NCBI GenBank assembly: GCA_029851415.1
Contig: CM056742.1
Location: 144,341,121-144,405,120 of the forward strand
DNA from: Eretmocerus hayati
Lineage: Eukaryota; Arthropoda; Insecta; Hymenoptera; Aphelinidae
DNA length: 64,000 bases
Reading direction: 5' to 3'
Shown: positions 26,153 to 38,180 of the stretch, piece after piece
Layout: each line of letters begins with the position of its first letter
Numbering within the stretch: the first letter of the stretch is position 1
Translations under genes and position numbers: made by a program
The notes under the pieces: model-generated
Databases searched by the model: none
Told to the model about the DNA's origin: nothing
What the model saw: only the letters and a program-made list of their open reading frames with translations

Positions 26153-26158
26153 AATAAA
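26153..26158 (+). promoter_or_regulatory. Polyadenylation signal candidate for RBM5-like gene
   Basis: AATAAA lies about 450 bases after the stop at 25706, inside a run of A. It is the clearest canonical signal downstream of the gene on this strand. The transcript end would fall at about 26175. Confidence 0.5.
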
Positions 26159-26461
26159 AAAACTTATTATTACTTGTGAATTCGTCATTTTTAAGTACTA
26201 TTGTCACATTTTTCGTTTGACTACATAGTTATACTTTGAATCACAGATACAAGTTGACATTTTGTTTAATGCCTAAAAATTGCAACATTTATCACATGAG
26301 TTTGAATGAAGGAATAATCAAGTCATGTCGAGCTAAGATAAGCAAGAAACTCTCCAGAGGGAAACATCATGTCATGACCAATGATGATGTCAGTCTTTTA
26401 AGTAGAATATTTGATGAAAATTCCATCAATGACTTCTTTGCTTTTTGATCATGAATATCGT

Positions 26462-27532
26462 TCATACCTCTGCCAAAATCCACGAATACAGCGGCCTGAG
26501 TTGATGATTCAAAACTCTATACTCAAGGTCACTCAGCCCATCAGTATCCACTCGTTCAGCAGCCAATTCCAAGTTAGCTAATCTTTCACTACTTGGCACT
26601 TCCTTTTTATGAGGAAGCATGTAGTATTGAGCAACATCAGGGTCAAATCTCACCACCTGTAAGACAATTGTTTTGAGCATGAAAGCGCTATCTTTTCCAT
26701 TGACAAACAGGTAAAGATTATCTTGCAAAGGTACACTCACCGGCAAACCTCTGTTCTGTAATCTAGTGTAAAAGTCATCATCCTCACCACCCCATCCAAA
26801 GTATACATTTGAAAACCCATTGACCCTTTCAAACTGCTTCTTAGTAATGGCAATGGCTCCCCCAAAGAGACCTGTGTATGGCAAGTTGTACCTCAGAGTA
26901 TTGACGCTAGAGCTCATATGTCTAGGTAGTCTTGTGCAAGCATAAATGTTGTCCAAATTCTGTGGTACTAGGTCAACATCTTGAAATATGAAACAGTGGA
27001 AGTTGGCTGCTCTGCTTGCCTCAACAAAGCCTATGTTGAATAATTTTGCTCTGTTAAATCTCTTGCCAGGACTCTGCTCGACAACAAACACCTGGTAGTC
27101 CAAATTTTGTGCTTGCAGAAAGGGATGAATGTAATTGGTGAAGGCGGACAACTGAGACTCCCTGTCACGGTAGGGCAGCACCAGGGCAACGCTAAACACC
27201 GGCCGGCAATGGCTAGGAGTCCACTGGCCCCCAGGTATGATCGATAGTCTTCTTGCAAGCGAAGCAGCCTCTTCTGTTGGTGGATCCTCGGGGTAGGCGA
27301 GCTGTGAGTTGCCGGTGATGATGGCAGAGCAAGCGTTCGTCAAGGGTGAGTGAGCATGTTCGAGTTCCAAAGGAATATCCTGGGCAGCGATAAAATCGTA
27401 GCGAGCAGCGAATCGAGCCGGATGAAGGCAAAAGATGAGAAGGATCGTCGCGAGGATCCAGTATCCAGCTACCCTGGCGAACTCTCGAGGACCGGACAGT
27501 GGCCTCAAAGCGTTCAGTAACCTCCTCGGCAT
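26462..27532 (-). CDS. bre-4: Beta-1,4-N-acetylgalactosaminyltransferase, bre-4 type (GT7 family)
   Basis: ATG is at 27532-27530. Two coding exons, 27532-26741 and 26656-26462, are separated by an 84-nt intron with GTGAGT donor and TTACAG acceptor, giving 328 aa. It is a type II Golgi protein: short basic cytoplasmic tail, one membrane segment (about residues 24-37, YWILATILLIFCL), a stem, then the catalytic domain. Visible motifs are LPYRDRESQL, FNRAKLFN, FQDVDLVP (metal-binding DVD), GWGGEDDD and, after the intron, MLPH (Met and His metal ligands in the usual spacing). The residue just before FGG is Leu (codon 26869-26867). Vertebrate galactosyltransferases have Tyr there, while invertebrate GalNAc transferases have Ile or Leu, so the donor is predicted to be UDP-GalNAc and the product the LacdiNAc linkage. 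The intron is stop-free and in frame: see findings. The final codons GAG GTA TGA resemble a donor, so a further exon cannot be fully excluded. Confidence 0.93.
   Translation of the reverse strand: MPRRLLNALRPLSGPREFARVAGYWILATILLIFCLHPARFAARYDFIAAQDIPLELEHAHSPLTNACSAIITGNSQLAYPEDPPTEEAASLARRLSIIPGGQWTPSHCRPVFSVALVLPYRDRESQLSAFTNYIHPFLQAQNLDYQVFVVEQSPGKRFNRAKLFNIGFVEASRAANFHCFIFQDVDLVPQNLDNIYACTRLPRHMSSSVNTLRYNLPYTGLFGGAIAITKKQFERVNGFSNVYFGWGGEDDDFYTRLQNRGLPVSVPLQDNLYLFVNGKDSAFMLKTIVLQVVRFDPDVAQYYMLPHKKEVPSSERLANLELAAERVDTDGLSDLEYRVLNHQLRPLYSWILAEV
26657..26740 (-). other. 84-nt stop-free intron of the bre-4-like gene
   Basis: Read on the minus strand it starts GTGAGTGTACC and ends TTGTCTTACAG. 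It is a multiple of three and has no stop, so the reading frame passes straight through. Removing it joins NRGLP to VVRFDPD, which restores the spacing normal for this enzyme family. The 28 encoded residues have no counterpart in it. Confidence 0.9.
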
Positions 27533-28280
27533 CACTTTTCACTTTTTTGGACAGGTTGAACTTTTCCTGATTGACCGCGCATATTGTTGCAGTAAGTTTG
27601 TACTGTCTAAACGGTTGATGATGGTTGTTATTTTTACAATTCGGCGTATTGTGACAGCCACCACCACACCACTTGCTATAAGATGCTCCATCTTCGCAGC
27701 TGATTCAGCTGCGAATCGTCTGCTAAATGTCACTTCCCAATAGAATGGACAGACGCTGGCAGCTGGCGTGGTGCTAGCAGTGCTAGCCTCTGACGTTCAT
27801 TGTTATTGTGGGAAATGTTGATGACATCATTGACTTGACATTGATCAATTTTCATATTTTCGTTAGCATTTCGCATCGAAACCGTATGATGAATTTTTCT
27901 TGAATTTGAGATGACCAAGACTGACAGCTCCTCGTCAACTAATCGACTTTTGAATATTATCTTATACCTAAATCAAAAAAATCATTCATCTCAGTGATAT
28001 TGATCAGCATAATAGTTTCACGCATATGAAGAATTGAATGGAAACTTCCTGACATTCAGTGTAATTTTGGTGTTCAGGAATCAACTAAGGCAAGGATAAA
28101 AATTGAGAGAATGTAAATTATGGATAAATCTTTTGATTCAAATATATTGTTCTTTGAGACCCAGATAACATTTTTCAAACAAGTTTGTTACAACATAAAT
28201 AAACTCTGTTCCTCTTGATTTTTCATGCACAACTATATATGTACAATTTTCAACACAATAACTTTTTACATTTGCTCGGA

Positions 28281-30045
28281 TCAATGTACCAAGACAGTTC
28301 TAGAGGAAATTTCAATTGGTTTTTCAATTTCGATTTTGGGTACTTCCAAGCGTTCAAAAACTTCCAAGGCATCCTGTACGAATTTTTCAACCATTTCCTC
28401 AGTATGCTTGGGTGTTGGAGCTAATCTCAATCTTTCTTCACCCTTTGCCACAGTGGGATAGTTTATTGCTTGAACATAATGCCCTTTTTCTTTTAGAAGT
28501 GTATCAGCAATTGCATTGCAGACCAGTGGATCTCCTACCTACAAACATACATTAAAATTTTGTTGAATCCCAATCATGAAAGAGAAGTTGATTTTTGGAA
28601 ACAGTGAAGAACAACATACCTTAATTGGAATGATATGTGAATCAGAGGGAATCATAGGAAGTCCAGCATCACTAAGATTGGATTTCATGTAAGCCACAGT
28701 TTTCTGATGAGTTGCTCTCAGTGAACGCCCTTCGTCTGATGCCAGAACATTGATAGAAGCCAAAGCTCCATACAGGACAGTTGGAGGCAAAGATGTTGTG
28801 AAAATGAATCCAGCTGCATAGCTCCTGACCATATCTATCAATTTTGCTGAACTAACAATGTAGCCTCCTACATTTCCAAATGCCTTTCCCAAGGTACCAG
28901 ATATTATATCCATTTTATCAAGACTCCAATCTCGCTCGCCAATTCCAGCTCCATGATGGCCATAAAGCCCCACTGCATGCACTTCATCCACAAATGTCAA
29001 AGCACCATACTTATGTGCAACATCGCACAATTTCTCATGCGGCGAGATATCCCCAGTCATTGAATGGACAGTCTCGAAGGCCACAATTTTAGGAATGTTT
29101 TTATCTACTTTAGAAAGTAACTCTTCTAGATGTCCAACATCATTGTGGCGAAAAATATGTTTGGGAACACTACTATTCCTTATTCCTTGGATCATAGAGG
29201 CATGATTTCCAGCATCAGAAAATATATGGCACCCTGGCAGACTCTTGGCTAAAGTGAAAAGCGTCGAATCATTGGCCACAAAGCAAGAGGAAAACAGTAA
29301 CCCTGCCTCCTTCTGATGCAACTGAGCCAACCTTTTCTCCAACATCTCATGGGCTGTTGAATTACCAGATATATTCCTAGTACCACCTGCACCAGCCCCA
29401 AAGTTGTCTAGAGCTTCGTGGACAGCACTGGTGACTTTAGGATGACGCGACATGCCCAGATAATCATTGGAGCACCATACGGTGATAGGCTTCTCTCCCC
29501 AAGAGTACTCCAAGGCAGCAGGGAACTTGGGTGCCAGACGGTTCACCTTCTTGAATACTCTGCAAGACATTTTGTATAAATCATGAATGAAAGTTCTTCT
29601 TTTATAAATTGAGTATGACCAGCTGGCAGCAATCTCACCTGTAAGAATGGTCTTTCTTCTTGCGCATAATCTGCTCATGGAAGAAGTTGTCATATTGGAA
29701 GGTGCTATCATTCTTAGGAGCATCGGCGATGGTAATGACGTCTTCCTTGACAGCAAGGCTGGCCTCTTTGATGGCATCTCGTTCCTTTGCCAGGAAGGGA
29801 CACTTGCTGCAGCTAAAATCCATTTGAGGTGCTGATGAAGCAGCGCTGGTGGTAGGGCTATTGCTGCTGCTTACTTCATGAACTACTTCAGGTTCCGGTT
29901 GGACAGGAGTAGGGTGAGTTGCATCAGCGAGACCACTTGACAGCCTCGACATCACAGGGCAGTGTTGCTTGAAGTTGAGGAAGAGGGTGGCGCCATAATT
30001 GCGTACATAGTTGGCAGGGAGCCGGGTGAGGAAAGGGCAAGGCAT
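28281..30045 (-). CDS. Alas: 5-aminolevulinate synthase, housekeeping type, 534 aa
   Basis: Coding exons are 30045-29639, 29559-28620 and 28538-28281, all GT-AG with matching phases. The enzyme condenses glycine and succinyl-CoA to 5-aminolevulinate, the first step of haem synthesis, in the mitochondrial matrix with PLP. The amino end is basic and lacks acidic residues for its first 40 positions, as in a mitochondrial presequence. It carries three Cys-Pro haem regulatory motifs (residues 3-4, 29-30 and 82-83: MPCPFL, QHCPVM, KCPFL), known in vertebrate ALAS1 to block import or promote turnover when haem is abundant. The catalytic core shows [27 protein letters not shown] sequence (here [15 protein letters not shown]), [10 protein letters not shown] and the PLP lysine in SGTLGKAFG. 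Length matches the family. It is transcribed in the same direction as the bre-4-like gene, 750 bp upstream of it. I see no iron-responsive element (CAGTGN loop) in the 5' exons. Confidence 0.97.
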
Positions 30046-30278
30046 GTTGATGTTGTTGCCTGCGCAAGATATCGCAATCGTAAGTAATTATTTTCTTTAG
30101 CCATATTTAGGAAATGATCAAATATTGCTGAATCGCCTTAGGCGATAGGTGCGTGTGAAAGAGAAAGTCGATCGAGAGGACGTGATGTGGGGAATGAGAA
30201 ATCAGAGATGAGGTGTTACATCTATATACGTAAGGCTTGAGGCTGATGGTTGGCGCAATTATCATGACAATTTCTCAC

Positions 30279-30327
30279 CTGTGTGATTGAACCGACCGTT
30301 GTTCTGGAGGATGCAGTTGCGGATGAG
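30279..30327 (-). other. Candidate 5' UTR exon of Alas
   Basis: On the minus strand, an acceptor (GATTTTGCAG) precedes CTCATCCGCAACTGC and a donor (ACACAG then GTGAGA) follows 49 bases later. The segment has no ATG. The coding exon has its own acceptor at 30061-30060 (TTGCGCAG), 14 bases ahead of the start codon, so at least one upstream exon is required. Confidence 0.55.
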
Positions 30328-30691
30328 CTGCAAAATCAAACATAAAGATATTTATCTGTTATGAAGATTAATCAATCCGTAAACACATCAATAATTAGGT
30401 GTATGTATTTTGATCTGTGATCTCGAGTCTCCTTGGGGAGTTTGCCCGAAGGTGTATGACAGCGCACACCTGTGCGACCTCGTGGTGATGATGAGCTTAT
30501 GGACGAGCTCACATGACAAAAAGTTCTGAGTTATAGTTAGTCTAAGGGTGAATTGAGAGGATTGAAAATAAAGAGAAAGTGCAATGATCCGGTTTCGAGA
30601 CACTCGAGGACACACGCGGGCAAATTGAAAGGCGATTACGCGATCGAGAGATATTAGGTATATCTTGTAATACACGCGATATGAAACTCAC

Positions 30692-30790
30692 CGTGCTTGA
30701 CCGTTCTGCGATCGAAGCGCGACTGAAGAAGAGAGTTCGTTCGTTCGTTGGTGAACGGATTAGAGGAGCGAAACCTCGATAAGTTGCGCG
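30692..30790 (-). other. Candidate first exon and promoter edge of Alas
   Basis: Minus-strand sequence ends in a strong donor (AAGCACG then GTGAGTTTC) at 30691. An initiator-like CTTCAGTC lies at about 30728-30721. A TATATAG at about 30825-30818 would place a start near 30790. The true 5' end is uncertain between these two. There is no ATG in the exon. Confidence 0.45.
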
Positions 30791-30829
30791 CGCCGATGGT
30801 CCACGAAAAAAATATTCTATATATTGCCT

Positions 30830-31576
30830 TTGAAAATTCAATCAGACCGTCGTTAAAAAATGAGAAAATAAAAAAATTATAACTATGATATTAAACCAGT
30901 CGATAAAGATTGGAAAATACTGTTTAAATCAACATGACGAGTATTTCTCATCAGGCGTGGAAAAATTATAATAGTCCCAATCCTGCGCGGTTGAATTTTG
31001 TTTTTTGACTGGATTAGACGAGGATTAGATTGATAAATAATATATCAATTTCGCACTGGGTGAGTAGATGGGTATATACTGTGTACTGAATTTCATATTC
31101 CGTGAAGATTATAATTTCGCGTCAATGTCATACGTATGGCTCCAGACGGGCAGGATCTATTTCTGAAAACTTTTATAACTCCACAAAATTCTCCCAATCA
31201 AAGGTCGTCAATCAAGAACCTTCAAAGATATACCACTCAAAAAAATCTGGTAATTTTCTCAAGGCCAGAGCTTCTTCAATCAATTGCCTCAAGCTACAAA
31301 TATTATTTTCACTCTAAAATGCACGCCGTCCGTAGTAGACGAGTAATCATATTTGCTTTGCAGGGTTATTTTGGATTTGGAATCAAAATCGATATAGAAA
31401 TACGATGGCTACGAAGCAAAATCTGATAATGAAATCATTCTGGAAATCCTGATGAGCCGATGAGTGGGAGAAGTATAACAAAGCTACTTTTCGGAGAAAA
31501 ATGATGACCGTTTTTCGGATACTCAAATACTTTCCTGATTATACGGGAAGCGTAAAGTTGTCCAAAAAACTATTTG
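30830..31576. other. Upstream flank of Alas, nothing recognised
   Basis: AT-rich, no coding or RNA gene seen. This probably includes the Alas control region. Confidence 0.4.
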
Positions 31577-31752
31577 CCTCTTGTTTTTCCGAAATTTATT
31601 GACATTTGTGCCTATAATTATTTTTTATTACTCGCTATCCCATTCTCGAACTGAGCCAGTGCTTCTCGCTCTCGTGGATCGAAAGGGGGCAGCGAGTAAT
31701 GATCAATAATTATGCGCTAAAACGCGGATGAATTTCAGAAAAACAAGAGGTG
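31577..31752. repeat. Hairpin-forming inverted repeat, arms 66 bp
   Basis: CCTCTTGTTTTTCCGAAATT at 31577 pairs with the reverse complement of AATTTCAGAAAAACAAGAGG ending at 31752, and the pairing continues to ATTACTCGCT at 31631 against AGCGAGTAAT at 31693. The loop is about 44 bases. Pairing stops at the outer ends, which suggests a small MITE or a structured RNA. Confidence 0.75.
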
Positions 31753-34750
31753 AGCTAATACTTTGCGCAAAATGATCAAATTGCTGAATTGCTACTGGAA
31801 CCCGAAATACAGAACTCCGTAGTGGGTGCCGTACACAATTTTTTAAACAATTTAAGAATTTTAGCGGAAGCTCGTGCCACCAATACATCCATTTCTGTGG
31901 TTTTTTTTTCATTGATTCCCGATCAAATGACGGACCGAATACGATTTTAATAAACAATTTTCCGACAAACTTTACGGTGCTAAGAAAAAGTGGACACTGA
32001 TAGTATGTCAAATTTTCAAATATAACTTCATAAATTTTTCAGATATCGGGGTTATTGAAGATAAATTGATTTTAAAAGACTCACAAAATCAATGTTACTG
32101 ATATCCAGACTCACGATTTCTGGAAATCTCATGGGAAATCTCGAAAGGTAGCGCAAGACATGTTAATAAATGTGCGATTAAGATACAACTCCGATATTCT
32201 CTGAAGATAATGACGCGAATACGAGTGCGAACAAATTATGTATCAGAATTCAATGTCAAGTATGAAGTTTTGAAATTATACATCTTGTCCTTATCTGATC
32301 CAAAGAATTCTACAATTAAAATTTTGAAATTAATACTTGTGTATTAAAAAGAATGAAGCGAGCAACGTAGCAGGAATAATTACCATGCATCGGCACTTAT
32401 TATTATTTACCACGAAACGAAGCACTCGCTTCTCACAAATCTATTTTGATAAATGATGTGCATTAAACACGGTGCAATCTCACGAATACGTATCAACTGA
32501 CTTTCACACATGAGTAATCTCTTGATTTTGGCATTAATATGCTCAAAGTTACCTTTGCTTGTTAGCTCATACAGTTATAGTATTTGGAATAGAAGCGACG
32601 ACAATTTCTCACAGAGCGAGTGAAAATTGCCCCCCCCCCCTCCCCAAACCGAGAAATTTTCTATTCGGTTGGCGCAACTGCGATATACCATTATCGCAGA
32701 ATTCAAAACTAGACCTGTCGACGATGTGAAGTTTTGATTTGTCAATCATGCAATTATTTCCTTGGCACTGACGACACTCTGTTTTATCATTATGACTTGC
32801 GTCACGTGTTCAATCAAACACCTTGAAATTGTGATTGTTAGGCACGACTTGGGGACCTCATATTTTGGATGTAAAATTGTTGGTTTGAAACGCCGAATGT
32901 GAAATTTCCGATATAATAAACCTTACTCACATAACCATGTTTCTGCTCAGGTTATATATACCACGCTATGGCCATTATGGCCTATGAGCAATTCAGGCTA
33001 ATAAACTGTTATTTTTTCTTACATGTATTACGAGTTCGTATCAGACCATACAATATACTTGTAATTTTCATATTTATGAAACAAGGCTGGGTAGGGAGAC
33101 TCTAGGGCCAAGTATTTTTTTCCAACACACCAAAAACCATATCGTTTTGGAGCTGGTTGACTATACTGAGGAACAAAATTTTGGGGTCCTTGTCTATTTT
33201 TAGACGTGGAAACAAAATCCGCAGCCCGTTCCTCGTAATTTCTGGACAGCAAGGGTTATAGCAAAAGCAGATGTTTCCACAAGTGTGGAGGAGGGAGGGA
33301 GGATTAACGCGTAGAAACACCTGTTTTTGCAATAATCCTTGTTGTTTAAAAATCACGAAAAAAAGTTCCTGATTGCACGGGGTGTCCAAATATGTTTTCA
33401 CAACACAAAAAGATTGTTTGAACACCATGCAATGCTCTGTTTTGAGTTATCTTCTCGAGATTTTGTCGAGGTCAAAAGGACCTCTGAAAAATGAGTTTAT
33501 TCAAGCATCTTGCAAAGAGTTCTGACGCGTGGGAGTAAAATGGACCACGGATCCGGCCTCTACGTCAAAAAATACATAAGAAATCGTAGTCAGGACAACG
33601 AAACATTCCGACCTCAAAATGTTGTCCCTCAGGCCAATTTATGAGAATGAACTTGTTCAAAATTCAACGGAAAATCGAGAAAAAACAAAGCGCTCGTCTT
33701 TACTGGTGAAATGAAGAATTTGAATTGAATTATGATCATTCAAAGTGAGAGTGCATTGGAGAATTTCAAAACAGATGATTCAGTAAATGGAAAAGTCTCT
33801 CATACTTTCGCATTCAGTCAGAAATTCAAGTTCGACTGTAGGTCGACATGCAAATCATAAAAAACGAATATTCGAGTCAACCGTCCGCGTCAGTGGCTAT
33901 TGCATTATTCAAATGGTCAAAGCACAATACGTTCATAACACTTTTATATCGGTTGATCAACCAGTGTGAATTCAACTATACTTATTTAGAATGTAAAAAA
34001 TATCATATGGTTCAATGTAATAACTCACCGTAGAGCTCGTGATGCGTGAGCAGATGTGTGCCATGTTAGTTCTCACGTACTCCAAGTTTTCACTACTTAC
34101 AGCTGATTAAACGATAACTGGTCAAAACCAACACCTTTAAACCTCCTCCAACTAAAATCTAACTTTACGGTGTTATCTATTTTAAAGAGCCTTTCAATGG
34201 TTCTTGTTCGTTTTTTGTACTAGTTTGACTAGAACGCAGACTTATGAGATCCAGTTGTCAATTTGGTAAACAGTACTGGAATGATATTTTTTCTGGCTAT
34301 CCTCACAATTATTCAAAAATCTGACGGGCTCTACGTGTTCTCCACGTGAGAGTCGCTCAGCAGACTGATGCGGGGCAAGTGGTTTGAGAATTACGTTTAG
34401 GAGTCGCGCGCAAAGTGCGCGTGGGGGCGAACATTCTAAATCATCACTTTCAGCAAACTCATCGGTGTCTCCACATTCGGACTTTGAGACATTTTTTGTC
34501 GCCTACACCTGTATTCATCCCATTGATTTGCGTAATATAAAAATCAGACGTAAAGACTCTAAACCTGTTGGAGTTAATTTTGAGTCAAAGAGAGGCGAAT
34601 TCGTGCGACTATAACAGATGCTGCGTGAGTCATACAAATCTGACTCGAAGTGAGTGAAATTCACTCCAACAAGTAGATTATGGTGGTTTGCTTTGGATCA
34701 TTTTCAATTTGCTGCATTTAATGTAGATTACGGATGGTCGATCATTGAAT
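31753..34750. other. Gene-poor stretch
   Basis: No protein or RNA gene recognised. A C-rich tract (about ten C, then CTCCCC) lies at 32631-32645. Open frames on the minus strand at 33028-33428 have no recognisable domain. Confidence 0.4.
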
Positions 34751-34754
34751 AGTA

Positions 34755-34868
34755 CATTATTGCCTTGGGCGCGTTCGCCCAGTTCGGGCGCTAGGACAGT
34801 TTATTTCCCGAGCGAAGCGAGAATTATTTCGATTCCGAAATGGGCCTGCGAGCACAGGGCAATAATGA
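34755..34868. repeat. Short GC-rich palindromic repeat, MITE-like
   Basis: The segment opens CATTATTGCC and closes with GGCAATAATG, its exact reverse complement. Inside are the palindromes GGGCGCGTTCGCCC and CGAGCGAAGCGAG. The interior is GC-rich against AT-rich flanks, as in an inserted element. No target duplication was confirmed. Confidence 0.5.
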
Positions 34869-34871
34869 TTT

Positions 34872-34930
34872 TTCATCATAAGAATCCTAAAACCGCATTT
34901 GAATGCGGCATTTTTAGGTTAGAATGATGA
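34872..34930. repeat. 59-base hairpin
   Basis: TCATCATAAGAATCCTAAAA pairs with TTTTTAGGTTAGAATGATGA around the core CCGCATTTGAATGCGG. Pairing is nearly continuous with a four-base loop. It directly follows the palindromic repeat at 34755-34868. It may be part of the same element or a precursor-like RNA. Confidence 0.6.
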
Positions 34931-37900
34931 AATCTATTTTTCGCGTGCGTAATTCACGTGTACGATTTTATTTTCATAATATATGATATATAAACAGAAC
35001 TACTGCATTATCGAGTGCACGATCAGCCGAGACGCGATTATCTCTCGAGTGTTTTGAGACAAGGAAGCGGATCACTTCGCATTTGATTATGATAGAGCCG
35101 GTCTTGTTATACATTTTGCGATTATTACGCAAGGTGTGCACTTTATTTTCACTTTTGTCACGAATGAGATTTTGTTCAACTCACCAGATTAGGTTGACAG
35201 CTCATTCCACGTGAAAATTTTTGAATACGAGGAAAATCAGTCTTGAAATTCGGAAGGTATCCGACTTATTTCACAATGATATTTTACGAATAACCTTCAT
35301 CACAAATGGTTATTTCACGAAAGATCATATCGTCGCGAATAGTTTTGAATGGGTGGTTTTGCCTTGTCCACGCGGCAACACAGCTGACAATGAATTGTCG
35401 AAAAGTTCCCAAGAAAACTCTCGTAAAGCTTTCGTCAGAGTCCTCGGAGAAATCCCAGAAAATCGTCAAACCAGCTCAGCTATTTTTCGAAGAGTTAACC
35501 GCTAAATACTCTGTGACTGAATCTGTGAGATCTTGGATATTCTCAAAAAGTTCTTTGAGATACTTCTCGGGAATTCTTTGTTAGCTCCTCGATGGGTCCG
35601 TGGTAGCAACAGCTCTCGATTAAGCCTCCCAAATTCTCTCGTGATAATTAATGCTTTGAAATTCTTGTGAATAAGCCCCAGTGTGTGAATACTTCCCATG
35701 CAAGGGGAAATAATGAGGGGTTGGAGCGGAGGACGACAGCTGGTGAATCGAATATTTTAGTCTGCTTGATGTTGACATTTTACAACAAGCATTTTGACCG
35801 CTGAGCATTTAAATTGAGATTTTGATTCGAGCATTCGTACAAATCAAAATTGGCGAAAAAATGTTGATGAGAACTGATAGATCATTACTCACAAGAGCTC
35901 GCCTTGAATCCTGCACTTCAGATGAGTAATCAATTCCGATTATGGTTTTTTGATCGTGTTGATTATAGTATGACTTTCAGCATCTATTAAATGATTTATC
36001 AACTGCGCACTTGAGAGATGTACGCAAAAATTTGAGCCTGACATAACATTAATATGTTCACCAATGATTATTTGCTGATGCAGGCTTGTTGCGAAGTTTT
36101 GCCAACGAAGACGTACGTTACATCTGCAGTACCTATAATTGATTGCACAAAGTGGTAGTGGCCACGAGTGCTCAGGTGAGATTCAACAGTCAAATTCGAT
36201 GCAAACTGATTATCCTGATACTCAAACACCAAGGAAGTTTTGCAAGATTTCGCGTGACACACTGTTAATCTGGAAAAAAAAATCGTTAATAAAATACCGC
36301 AGAATTTACATCAGTAGTGCATATATTTAATCACTTCACCATTTCTAAACTCTCTGATGGCGATCTTTCGACGGTGAATATTGGCAAGTAAGCAGCCAAA
36401 ATAACTACATGTTACAATCTACACAATCGTATCCCGGTCGCAATGTGGAAGCTTCGGTGGAAGCTTTTCGTGAGCTCCAATAAAGCTCTCTGAAAATATT
36501 GTGAAAGCTCCCTGGGAGTTTTCGGATATCTTTTTTATTGCTACCGCGGGATTTAATGAGCTGGAAATTTGACGATTTCTGGGAGGTACCTAAGAGCTTC
36601 ATGATAATTCCTATGAAACCCTCGTAGAATTCCCCAATCAGAACTTTGCCCGCTGGATTGATTTATGCATTTGATTCCTTGACCTTGCACCCATATCAAT
36701 TGCTCGAATATGATGAGTCTAACGACAACATCTGGTATATTCTATTGGAAAATAGATGTCCCAATACATTTAGAACCGAATATGAGCCTTGTGTAGTCCT
36801 GATGAGCTCACCAAACGTGGTCAAAGTGTATCGTTCGTACTTACCGTGGCATAATACTATCAGGAATAGCTCTTTTGAATTTTATATATGAGTTATAACT
36901 CACCGAGGTATTCGTCCAACTTCGGTTCTGATCTAGGCAAACATTCAGACATTATTTTACAATCAATTTCTATGGAAAAAAGTGCAATGTATTCGGATTG
37001 TAGCACTATAGCCTTCACTAGTGTAGTTCACTATAGTCTTGATCAAATGTCCTGACCATGACGTGCTCCCAACGTTAGTGAAGGTACTTCAACAATCGCT
37101 CTTAAAGTGGATTGAAGAACAGTCATATGACCGACCAGATGCTGTTATGAATGTCAAATAAATTGGAAAACACCTATGAAGAGTCAAATTACAGATGTAT
37201 TTCAAATAGTCACTTTATCAACTGATTCTTATTTCCAATTTCTATCAACTACTGATTATTTGGGTTAAATCTCAAGCTCAGCCGTTTATGGCTCCTAAAT
37301 ACTCAAGTTATGATAACATCATGATCATATATGTATAGAATCGGAGCATGCTGGTCATGACATTGCTCAGATATTGTGTTGTAAGCTTCATCTTTACTAC
37401 TGTTTACAAAAAATAGGTATAATGTCAGATGAGTATAAAAACATCAGTCATGATTATGAGGCGTACAGATAAGGAGTGGCGAAGAGTTGCAATTTTTAAA
37501 ACTAATTTGACGCAGTACCATGTTATGCCTATTATAAGCCATGGCTTATATCATTTCATTTACATGTATTTCGAGGTGGGTTATGATAGGCAAAACACGC
37601 ATCAAATTAGTTTTTTTATAGACAAAAATTTTGTATAGACAAAAAAAGATGCAAAAGATGAATTTGTGGACTCGTAATTCGTGAAATAGATTATTTGTGA
37701 AATTCGTGAAATTTCATTCGCGAAGAAGGATAGTAATCAATTCTATTAATATAAGCGCAAAGTGACTAAGCTAAATTGGCATGACTATCTCTGGAACGTT
37801 ATCTCACGGCGCGGAAGCAAACGATCATGAAGTTATCGTTAGCCTCGCGTGAAAAACTTCATTCATAAGCAAAAAAGTACCAATCCGTGATGAAAATTGT

Positions 37901-38180
37901 ATATTGTCAAAATGATAACGTTAATTATTATTGAGTTATTATGGAAACGAGGGAAGAAAAAAGAACGTTACATGACGATGACTGGAACCATGAATCTATC
38001 GGGACTGTTCGGTCTGAACACAACCGACTGTTACTACTGATCGACACCGGTCATTCGCGCTCTTCAAATCTTTCATTCTACTGCGCGATTTGCAGTTTGG
38101 AGACCAGCTAGAGAAGACATTTCTACCAATTCTTCAAAATCTCTTAGTATACGTTCCTCACAAACGAGTGATTCCACGAG
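34931..38180. other. Gene-poor stretch
   Basis: No recognised gene. An 81-codon open frame at 36646-36891 on + has no known domain and no clear splice context. Words such as GAGCTC and AAGCTTT recur at 35390-35480 and 36440-36500 and may be old repeat copies. Confidence 0.4.

Noticed and set aside
27213..27542. 109-codon frame on - beside the bre-4-like start
   Set aside because: It is a shifted-frame shadow of the transferase coding sequence.
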